Below, piece by piece: positions 1-5,549 of a stretch of DNA of 8,404 nt; position 1 is the first letter of the stretch, and every line of letters starts with the position of its first letter. Position numbers and translations under genes: made by a program. The DNA lies in contig JAIOQF010000114.1 in the NCBI GenBank assembly GCA_021413535.1, positions 1 to 8,404 on the forward strand, written 5' to 3'. The notes under the pieces were generated by a model. That model was not told the DNA's origin. It did no database searches and saw nothing but the letters and a program-made list of their open reading frames with translations. This DNA comes from Verrucomicrobiota bacterium (GTDB lineage: Bacteria > Verrucomicrobiota > Verrucomicrobiia > Verrucomicrobiales > Verrucomicrobiaceae).

Positions 1-847
1 CCATGCAACGCTCGCCTGCGCAGCCGAAGGCCGCGGTCGAAAGTGCCTCGACTGTATTGGAAACGTCGGCGTCCGGCATGATGACGATATAATTCTTCGC
101 GCCACCGTTGGCTTGCACTCGCTTGCCATGGCGAGTGCCGGTTTCGTAAATGTATTTCGCAACGGGCGAAGAGCCGACAAAGGAAATCGCCCGCACCTTC
201 GGATGAGTCAGCAGCGCATCCACAACCTCACGTCCGCCGTGGACAATGTTGAACACGCCCTTGGGCAGACCGGCCTGCTCCAGCAGTTCGCCAAGTAGAA
301 TGGCGCAAAGCGGAACTTTCTCGCTTGGCTTCAAGATGAAAGTATTGCCGCAGGCGATGGCGAGCGGGAACATCCAAAGCGGCACCATCGCGGGAAAATT
401 GAAGGGCGTGATGCCAACGCAAACACCGAGCGGCTGATGGATCGTCTCGCAGTCCACCCCGCGCGCCAGGTTCTCCAGTGTGTCACCGAAAAGCAGCGAT
501 GGAATGCCGCAGGCGTATTCAACGTTCTCCAGTCCGCGAAAGATACTGCCCCGGGCTTCGGCGTTGGTCTTGCCATGCTCGCGTGACACGGTCTGGCAGA
601 GCTTGTCAAAATTTTGTTCGACGAGCTGTCGATACCGGAAAAATACTCGCGCGCGCTCGACGGGCGGTGTATCGCGCCATGCAGGGAACGCAGCGGCAGC
701 AGCCTGCACCGCTTCGTCCACCAGAGCAGCATTGCCGATCGGGCACTCGGCGATGACATCACCTGTGGAGGGATTGAATACAGGCGAACCAGCAATGCCG
801 GAAAGCGCGCGCCACTCACCGCCAATATATACCGGGCATGGTGTCAT
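1..847 (-). CDS. mmsA: Methylmalonate/malonate-semialdehyde dehydrogenase (CoA-acylating), 3' end outside window
   Basis: NAD- and CoA-dependent aldehyde dehydrogenase that converts malonate or methylmalonate semialdehyde to acetyl-CoA or propionyl-CoA, in the cytoplasm. The 282 visible codons show the family in order: the NAD-fold stretch ITPFNFPAMVPLWMFP (about 146-161), AIACGNTF then LKPSE (163-176), FVGSSPVAKYIYETG (223-237), NGGAKNYIVIMPDAD (247-261), and GERCM, with the presumed catalytic Cys281 just inside the left edge. The NGGAK motif replaces the ELGGK of ordinary aldehyde dehydrogenases; loss of that general-base Glu is a hallmark of this CoA-dependent family. The family is usually about 480-500 residues, so roughly 40% is missing. 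The start is ATG 847, with AAGGGA 11 nt upstream inside the end of the preceding preA-like gene; the gap to its stop is 6 nt, so the two are almost certainly co-transcribed. GCAGERCM differs slightly from the common GAAGQRCM. Context favours the malonate semialdehyde made from beta-alanine as substrate. Confidence 0.93.
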   Translation of the reverse strand, partial: MTPCPVYIGGEWRALSGIAGSPVFNPSTGDVIAECPIGNAALVDEAVQAAAAAFPAWRDTPPVERARVFFRYRQLVEQNFDKLCQTVSREHGKTNAEARGSIFRGLENVEYACGIPSLLFGDTLENLARGVDCETIHQPLGVCVGITPFNFPAMVPLWMFPLAIACGNTFILKPSEKVPLCAILLGELLEQAGLPKGVFNIVHGGREVVDALLTHPKVRAISFVGSSPVAKYIYETGTRHGKRVQANGGAKNYIVIMPDADVSNTVEALSTAAFGCAGERCM

Positions 848-853
848 AAGTCG

Positions 854-1981
854 TTATTCCCTTGCGAGAGCGTTGGACTGTTGCACGAAGGAATCACCGC
901 TCCATTCGCCGTCGGCGGTGACGATCTTCTTGGTTTCCACGGCGGTTTTCTGTGCAGCTTTGCGTTCGGTCTGACGGCGGACGAGATCGGCATGAGTGGT
1001 GAAGTAATCCAGGCTGTGGCCCTTGAAATCCGCTAGCGTTTCAAACTTGTGCTTTTCCATGAACGCCAGCAACTCGTCGCACATGGGCTTGACACACTCG
1101 TAGCCAAACTTCATCACGCCGGTGCAGACCTGAACGGTATCCGAGCCCAGCAAGATGAACTGCGCAGCGTCGCTGCCACTCTCGATGCCGCCGAGGCCGG
1201 AAAGCGAACGACCGGGAAATTCCTTGCGGATCATCGTGGCGATTTCCATGACCATGCGGAGCGCAATGGGTTTCACCGCACGAGAAGAATAGCCGCCCGG
1301 CGTGGTGTAACCTTCGACGGTGGGCTCGGGCCGCAGCGTATCGAGATTCACGCCACAAACGCTGCGGATGGTGTTAATCGCGCTCAAGCCAGTCGCACCA
1401 CCTCTGAGTGCCGCGCGACTAGGGTCTTCGATGTGAGTGATGTTCGGTGTCATCTTCGCCCAGAATGGTTTTTTTGCAGCGGACTTCACCCAGCCGCAGA
1501 CTTCTTCGAGAATGTCCGGATCCTGACCCATGGCCGCGCCCATCTTGCGTTCGGGCAAGCCGTGCGGGCAGGAAAAGTTCAACTCAAACGCGTCCACACC
1601 CGCCGCCTCACAACGCTGGACGATTTCAACCCACGCATCCTTGCGGTATTCCTCCATGACGGACGCGATGAGCACTCCCTGTGGGAACTGGTCCTTGCAC
1701 TTCTTAAACTCATCCTCCCAAATCCGGAAGGGGCGGTCGCTAATCAGTTCGATGTTCTCCCAGCCAATGACTTCACCATTGCTGGCGAGCAGCTTCGCGT
1801 AACGCGGCGTGACATTGACAACCTTGGAGGCGTCGAGACTCACGGTCTTGGCAATGACCGCGCCCCAGCCCTCCCGGAACGCACGCGTGATGACATTCAA
1901 GTTGGTCCCCGGTGGTCCTGATCCGATGACGAAGGGATTGGGCAGATTCAGACCGTCGACTGTCGTGGCGAGCGTGGGCAT
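854..1981 (-). CDS. preA: PreA-type dihydropyrimidine dehydrogenase, FMN domain only
   Basis: FMN-containing TIM-barrel enzyme of the dihydroorotate/dihydropyrimidine dehydrogenase family, 375 aa. PreA normally reduces uracil or thymine with electrons from NAD(P)H delivered by PreT. Visible hallmarks are LPNPFVIGSGPPG (about 13-25), AKTVS (44-48), FELNFSCPHG (132-141), MGAAMGQDPDIL (147-158, active-site loop), KMTPNIT (176-182), INT (202-204), GGYSSRAVKPIALR (229-242), and the FMN-phosphate region GLGGIESGSDAAQFILLGS (262-280) with QVCTGVM. E. coli PreA is about 411 aa and ends in a two-cluster ferredoxin domain. Here the tail after residue 330 is charged and holds no CxxCxxC motif at all. 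The loop residue equivalent to the catalytic Cys of mammalian enzyme is Met151. The start is ATG 1981, with an excellent AAAGGAAAGG 7 nt upstream. First gene of the preA-mmsA unit; divergent from the amidohydrolase. A ferredoxin-less dihydroorotate dehydrogenase-like enzyme is the main alternative. Confidence 0.87.
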   Translation of the reverse strand: MPTLATTVDGLNLPNPFVIGSGPPGTNLNVITRAFREGWGAVIAKTVSLDASKVVNVTPRYAKLLASNGEVIGWENIELISDRPFRIWEDEFKKCKDQFPQGVLIASVMEEYRKDAWVEIVQRCEAAGVDAFELNFSCPHGLPERKMGAAMGQDPDILEEVCGWVKSAAKKPFWAKMTPNITHIEDPSRAALRGGATGLSAINTIRSVCGVNLDTLRPEPTVEGYTTPGGYSSRAVKPIALRMVMEIATMIRKEFPGRSLSGLGGIESGSDAAQFILLGSDTVQVCTGVMKFGYECVKPMCDELLAFMEKHKFETLADFKGHSLDYFTTHADLVRRQTERKAAQKTAVETKKIVTADGEWSGDSFVQQSNALARE

Positions 1982-1988
1982 AGGTTTG

Positions 1989-1998
1989 CCTTTCCTTT
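1989..1998 (-). promoter_or_regulatory. Strong ribosome binding site of the preA-like gene
   Basis: On the minus strand AAAGGAAAGG ends 7 nt before ATG 1981. This purine run fixes the start codon and contrasts with the absence of any such site before the divergent amidohydrolase. Confidence 0.7.
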
Positions 1999-2014
1999 GA
2001 TTAATTGTTGTCCC

Positions 2015-2020
2015 ATCATA
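2015..2020 (-). promoter_or_regulatory. Possible -10 box for the preA-mmsA unit
   Basis: The minus strand reads TATGAT here, one mismatch from TATAAT. Transcription from it would begin near 2008 and give a leader of about 27 nt that carries the strong ribosome binding site. No good -35 hexamer lies 17 nt upstream. The space where it would sit abuts the palindrome at 2043-2057, which is how an activator-dependent or operator-controlled promoter is often arranged. Tentative. Confidence 0.3.
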
Positions 2021-2042
2021 GACTGCCGGGAAGCTGGATTAC

Positions 2043-2057
2043 CACTAATATTTAGTG
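2043..2057. promoter_or_regulatory. Palindromic candidate operator in the divergent spacer
   Basis: CACTAA-TAT-TTAGTG: two perfect 6-bp inverted arms around a 3-bp centre, AT-rich, lying between the divergent starts (62 bp from ATG 1981 and 44 bp from ATG 2101). Position and symmetry suit a dimeric regulator controlling both arms of the pyrimidine-degradation locus. TAATAT inside it (2046-2051) might also serve as a poor -10 box for the plus-strand gene. The symmetry is seen directly; operator function is inferred. No regulator gene is in the window. Confidence 0.45.
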
Positions 2058-2100
2058 ACTCCGGGAAAAATCAGCCAGCCTCACGCCCAGCACCATAAGC

Positions 2101-3348
2101 ATGAGCCCGCTTCTAAATCCCAAACGCACCGTCACGGAACTCAAAGAACTTCGCGCTTTGACTGGAGATGACAACGGCGCGCAACGAGTCGCCTTCACTC
2201 CGATGTGGTCAAAGACACGTGCGTGGCTGCAAAAAAAACTCGATGATCTTCCGCTTGAAACTCACTGCGACGCCGCCGGGAATCTTTGGAGCACGCTGCG
2301 CGGTGAATCCGACCAGGCACTGCTCATCGGTGGTCACATGGATTCCGTGCCCAACGGTGGCTGGCTCGATGGTTGTCTCAATGTTCTCGCGGGCCTCGAA
2401 ATTCTCCGGCGCATCAACACGCAATACCACGGCAAACCACCCGTGACCATCCGTCTCGTGGACTGGGCGGACGAAGAAGGTGCGCGGTTCGGCAAAAGCT
2501 TGTTCGGTTCATCCGCCTGCTCCGGTAATCTGGACATGAACGAAGCGCGCAACCTGCGGGACAAGGACGGCATCCTGCTGCCTGATGCGCTCAAAAATAT
2601 TGGAGTAGATTTCGAGCGAGTGAAAGACAGCGGCAAGGAATTGCAAAATGCCGCCGCGTATCTGGAACTGCACATTGAGCAAGGACCAGTGCTGCTCGAT
2701 CTCGATCTGCCACTGGGCGCAGTGCTTGGCACCTTTGGTGTTGAGCGACACGCCATCACATTTCACGGTCAGGCAGCGCACTCTGGCAGCACGCCGATGA
2801 ACCGCCGTAAGGACGCCTTTCTCGCCGCCGCGAAGATGAGTCCTGAAATTTATCGCATTGCCGAACGCAGTCACGGCGGCGTCTGCACCATCGGTTCTTG
2901 CACGACCAAACCCGGCATCGTGACCAGCGTCATTGAAGAATGCCGCATCACGCTCGATCAGCGGCATCTCGATGCTGCTGCGCTGGCGCAAATGCTGCAG
3001 GAAGCCAGGGACGCCAGCGAGCAGTTCGCTATAGAAGGCAACGTGCAAGTTTCATGGGAGCGCCTCTGGCAGATTGCTCCACGTCCCTTCAACGACGAAC
3101 TGATCGCACTGTGCGACGAAGCCATTCGCGAAACCTGCGGCCGGGTTCATCGCCTGCCCTCGGGCCCTCTGCATGACGCCGCTGAAGTCGCGCGCGCCGG
3201 CGTGCCCACGGTGATGATGTTCGTCCAGAGTTTGCGCGGCATCAGCCACAACAAGATTGAAGATACCAAGGAAGAACATCTCGAACTTTGTGTGACCGCG
3301 TTTGACCGGCTGGCGGAGAAGACGATGGCGTGGATAAAGTCCTCGTAA
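2101..3348 (+). CDS. Zn-dependent N-carbamoyl-amidohydrolase, probable beta-ureidopropionase (M20/hydantoinase-carbamoylase family)
   Basis: Cytoplasmic dinuclear-metal amidohydrolase, 415 aa, the usual size for the allantoate amidohydrolase / N-carbamoyl-amino-acid hydrolase / beta-ureidopropionase family. It removes the carbamoyl group as CO2 and ammonia. The expected metal ligands are all visible: H79 in GGHMDSVPNGG, D90 in WLDG, E125 or E126 in DWADEEGARFG, H191 in LELHIEQGPVL, and H383 in GISHNKIEDT. The substrate and dimer segment AAHSGSTPMNRRKDA (225-239) and LPSGPLHDAAEVA (352-364) are also present; GPLHDA replaces the GAGHDA of allantoate enzymes. Sequence alone does not fix the substrate. 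The divergent preA-mmsA pair points to N-carbamoyl-beta-alanine or its beta-aminoisobutyrate analogue. ATG 2101 is the first in-frame start, but no Shine-Dalgarno precedes it. Converges on rodA with a 24-nt gap. Confidence 0.9.
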   Translation: MSPLLNPKRTVTELKELRALTGDDNGAQRVAFTPMWSKTRAWLQKKLDDLPLETHCDAAGNLWSTLRGESDQALLIGGHMDSVPNGGWLDGCLNVLAGLEILRRINTQYHGKPPVTIRLVDWADEEGARFGKSLFGSSACSGNLDMNEARNLRDKDGILLPDALKNIGVDFERVKDSGKELQNAAAYLELHIEQGPVLLDLDLPLGAVLGTFGVERHAITFHGQAAHSGSTPMNRRKDAFLAAAKMSPEIYRIAERSHGGVCTIGSCTTKPGIVTSVIEECRITLDQRHLDAAALAQMLQEARDASEQFAIEGNVQVSWERLWQIAPRPFNDELIALCDEAIRETCGRVHRLPSGPLHDAAEVARAGVPTVMMFVQSLRGISHNKIEDTKEEHLELCVTAFDRLAEKTMAWIKSS

Positions 3349-3361
3349 TCAAAGCGCCTAT

Positions 3362-3403
3362 TCGGCCAGCCATCAGTCATCATCCGCCATCTCACCTGGC
3401 CGA
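3362..3403. repeat. Inverted repeat at the convergent gene ends, possible weak terminator
   Basis: TCGGCCAG (3362-3369) and CTGGCCGA (3396-3403) are perfect 8-bp inverted arms around a 26-nt loop. The right arm and most of the loop are inside the last codons of the minus-strand rodA. A second tiny hairpin, CCAGA-TT-TCTGG, follows at 3404-3415. The place, between two converging genes 24 nt apart, suits a bidirectional stop signal. There is no T-tract on either side, so an intrinsic terminator is not established. Confidence 0.3.
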
Positions 3404-4569
3404 CCAGATTTCTGGACGGGCGACAGTTCTCGATGAATCCAAATGCTCTGAATCATGCCCATGAGGAAGAAGCAGACCACGAGAAATGTTCCACCATAAC
3501 TGATGAACGGGAGTGGAATGCCGGTGATGGGCATCACGCCGAGGATCATCCCCATGTTTTGCAAGGAGTGGGCGGCGAGCATGCCGACCACGCCGATGGC
3601 AATGAGTCGCCCCACATGATCACGCGCATAGAATGCCACGAAAATACATTGCAGCACCAGGAGCGCGGTGGCGGCAATTTGCAGCACCGCACCCTGAAAG
3701 CCAAACTCCTCGATGATCACAGCAAAGATGAAGTCGTTGATGGACTCAGTCTTGGAAAACAAAGTGCGGTGAATCGAGCGTCGCTCAGGAACTTTCTCCG
3801 ACATCGGCCCCTTGCCATCCAAACCCGCCGAACCGACCGCAAGCTGGATGTTGTTGGCCATATAGGCGTCGCCTCTGATGTTCACCTTTTGATTGGTGAG
3901 AACTTTGTAAAAGACCTCGACGCGGGCTTTCTGATAGGGCTTCAACCCAAAGAAGTAGGCCAGCGGCACCACGGTGAGCACAATCAAAGTCAGTGAAATA
4001 AGATACCGAAACGGGATGCTGGCCACGAGCAGCATGGACACCACCACCGGGCCGTAAACTGCGGCGGAACCAAGGTCAGGCTGCTTCAGCACCATGGCCA
4101 TCGGCACCACTGCCAGAAGACCGGACACCAGCAATCGCAACCAATGATGCCGGAACGCAGGAATGATGCGGTGCAAGTCACCCAGCACCACTGCCAGCAC
4201 GAGAATGGTGCCAACGATGGCAATTTGCGACGGCTGCACCTGAAGCGAGCCGAAGACCAGGCGACTTTTGTCCCCATTCATTTCAACGCCAAATAACTTT
4301 ACCGCGATCAGTCCCAAGATTCCGATGATGTAAACTCCCCAAGCCCCCCAGCGAACCCATTTGTAGTCAATCAGCGTGACAATTAGGAAAATAATCAATC
4401 CCAGTCCAGCCCATTGCGCTTGCGAGCGCCACTTCATCGCCAGCACCGGTTCATCCACCCGGAAAGCGGAGGCATTGTAGATCGCATAAATGCCCCAGAT
4501 GAGAAGGCCAAGCATGTTGACCAGCAGCAGCCAGTTCATGCTGAGAAACTTTCTGAAGAGCGGAGTCAT
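3373..4569 (-). CDS. rodA: RodA-type SEDS peptidoglycan glycosyltransferase
   Basis: Polytopic inner-membrane protein, 398 aa, of the SEDS family (RodA/FtsW/SpoVE), which polymerises lipid II into glycan strands during rod-shaped elongation. Many hydrophobic segments are visible, for example about 12-30, 53-68, 76-94, 117-130, 145-161, 173-208, 281-313, 320-336 and 357-377. Family motifs are QPSQ (112-115), LKQPDLGSA (161-169), SINDFIFAVIIEEFGF (276-291, holding the conserved periplasmic-loop Asp279), and QNMGMILGVMPITGIPLPF with ISYGGT (337-361). The first ATG (4569) gives MTPLFRKFLSMNW, natural for RodA, but it has no Shine-Dalgarno; ATG 4539 (Met11) is an alternative with only weak AGAAAG upstream. 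RodA rather than FtsW is favoured by overall likeness, by eye. No mreBCD or PBP2 gene is adjacent in the window. The acidic tail GEMADDD is cytoplasmic. Confidence 0.9.
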   Translation of the reverse strand: MTPLFRKFLSMNWLLLVNMLGLLIWGIYAIYNASAFRVDEPVLAMKWRSQAQWAGLGLIIFLIVTLIDYKWVRWGAWGVYIIGILGLIAVKLFGVEMNGDKSRLVFGSLQVQPSQIAIVGTILVLAVVLGDLHRIIPAFRHHWLRLLVSGLLAVVPMAMVLKQPDLGSAAVYGPVVVSMLLVASIPFRYLISLTLIVLTVVPLAYFFGLKPYQKARVEVFYKVLTNQKVNIRGDAYMANNIQLAVGSAGLDGKGPMSEKVPERRSIHRTLFSKTESINDFIFAVIIEEFGFQGAVLQIAATALLVLQCIFVAFYARDHVGRLIAIGVVGMLAAHSLQNMGMILGVMPITGIPLPFISYGGTFLVVCFFLMGMIQSIWIHRELSPVQKSGRPGEMADDD

Positions 4570-4584
4570 GGGTGGGACAAGGAC

Positions 4585-4609
4585 AAGGGAAGAAGGAAAA
4601 GAGAGAAAA
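4585..4609. other. Uninterrupted 25-nt purine run (pyrimidine tract in the rodA leader)
   Basis: The plus strand is pure A/G for 25 nt, and with only three pyrimidines interrupting from 4570 on. In the rodA mRNA this is a C/U-rich leader at -16 to -40 from ATG 4569, followed by more C/U up to the start. No Shine-Dalgarno can pair there, which suggests S1- or structure-dependent initiation, or a later start. Confidence 0.55.
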
Positions 4610-4659
4610 TTGGAATACTGAAATGCGGAATCACCACGCTACTGTTGCCAGTCCAATTT
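4607..4659. repeat. Inverted repeat between the ABC ATPase gene and rodA
   Basis: AAATTGGA (4607-4614) and TCCAATTT (4652-4659) are perfect 8-bp arms with a 37-nt loop; a 3-nt bulge would allow three more pairs (CTG with CAG). It lies between the stop of the ABC ATPase and the rodA start on the minus strand. It could be a terminator-like or leader structure, but the long loop and A/T-rich arms make this uncertain. Confidence 0.25.
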
Positions 4660-4689
4660 GAAGCAACATTCTTCATTTTAGCATTTCAT

Positions 4690-5478
4690 TCAAAGCGTCG
4701 GCACCGCCGCCAGCAGTTTACGGGTGTATTCATGCTGCGGGTTGTCGCAGATTTGCTCCGCCGGACCATGCTCGACAATGCGTCCCCGATTCATGACGAT
4801 GATCTCGTCGCTCATGTGTTCCACCACCGCAAGATCGTGAGCGATGAACAAACAAGTCAGCCCAAACTCATCTTGAAGATCGCGCAGCAGGTTGATGATT
4901 TGCGCCTGCACACTCACATCCAGCGCACTGACGGGCTCATCGCAAATAAGAAACTTGGGCTGCACCGCGAGCGCACGCGCGATGCCGATGCGCTGGCGCT
5001 GACCGCCGCTGAACTCGTGCGGGTATCTCCAGAGACTTTCCTTGGGCAGACCAACTCGTTGAAGGAGTGCCGCCACGTTATCCCGCCGCTCAGATTTATT
5101 CTGCTGCCGGAAGTGAATGCGAAGCGGTTCCGCAATGATCTCTTCGACGGTCATGCGCGGATTGAGCGAGCCGTAAGGATCTTGAAAAACCATCTGCATA
5201 TCCTTGCGCAGCGGTCGAAACTGAGACTCAGACAACGAGAGAATTTCCTTATCCTTCCACCAGACTTCGCCACCCGTGGCCTTGATGAGCTTCAATAGTG
5301 CGCGAGCAACGGTGGACTTGCCGCTGCCGCTCTCGCCAAGAAGGCCGAGGGTCTTGCCTTCTTCAATCGCAAAACTCACATCGTGCACCGCTTTGATTTC
5401 ATCGACCTTCCTGCGAAGCAGTCCTGCGTGCACTGGAAAAAACACCTGAAGCTGGTTTACGCGAAGGAGTGTCGACAT
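4690..5478 (-). CDS. OppF/DppF-like ABC transporter ATP-binding protein
   Basis: ATPase subunit of a peptide/nickel-type ABC importer, 262 aa from ATG 5478. It is complete in catalytic motifs: Walker A GESGSGKST (48-56), Q-loop MVFQDPYGSLNPRMTV (about 96-111), signature FSGGQRQRIGIARAL (156-170), Walker B FLICDEPVSALD (176-187) and H-loop His214 in FIAHDLAVV. FQDPYGSLNPR is diagnostic of the OppF/DppF side of the pair. It stops at YTRKLLAAVPTL, so it lacks most of the C-terminal oligopeptide-transporter tail that many OppF proteins carry (usual length about 300-330). GTG 5496 would add six residues, but MSTLLRVNQLQVFFP is the natural family N-terminus. Neither start has a clear ribosome binding site. 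No permease, OppD or binding protein is next to it, so the substrate is unknown and its partners must be elsewhere. Confidence 0.9.
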   Translation of the reverse strand: MSTLLRVNQLQVFFPVHAGLLRRKVDEIKAVHDVSFAIEEGKTLGLLGESGSGKSTVARALLKLIKATGGEVWWKDKEILSLSESQFRPLRKDMQMVFQDPYGSLNPRMTVEEIIAEPLRIHFRQQNKSERRDNVAALLQRVGLPKESLWRYPHEFSGGQRQRIGIARALAVQPKFLICDEPVSALDVSVQAQIINLLRDLQDEFGLTCLFIAHDLAVVEHMSDEIIVMNRGRIVEHGPAEQICDNPQHEYTRKLLAAVPTL

Positions 5479-5549
5479 GGTGCCGGAGACTAGCACGAAT
5501 CATTCACAGGGCAAATTCAGTGCGTCGGCATTATAATTCGCCTTCCGTC

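Noticed and set aside
1049..1921. 290-aa plus-strand open frame opposite the preA-like gene
   Set aside because: Antisense to a clearly homologous gene; its translation is rich in Arg/His and shows no domain. It is a by-product of codon bias in a GC-rich gene.
2005..2010. TTGTTG as a -35 box for the plus-strand amidohydrolase
   Set aside because: No -10-like hexamer lies 16-18 nt downstream (the stretch is GC-rich), so it was not annotated as a promoter.
4414..5298. 294-aa plus-strand open frame opposite rodA and the ABC ATPase
   Set aside because: It spans the ends of two well-supported minus-strand genes and their spacer, and its translation has no recognisable motif.
5497..5549. Possible hidden small gene between the ATPase-like gene and the ABC ATPase
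   Set aside because: Only 53 bp, with no start-stop pair or ribosome binding site worth naming; an ordinary spacer.
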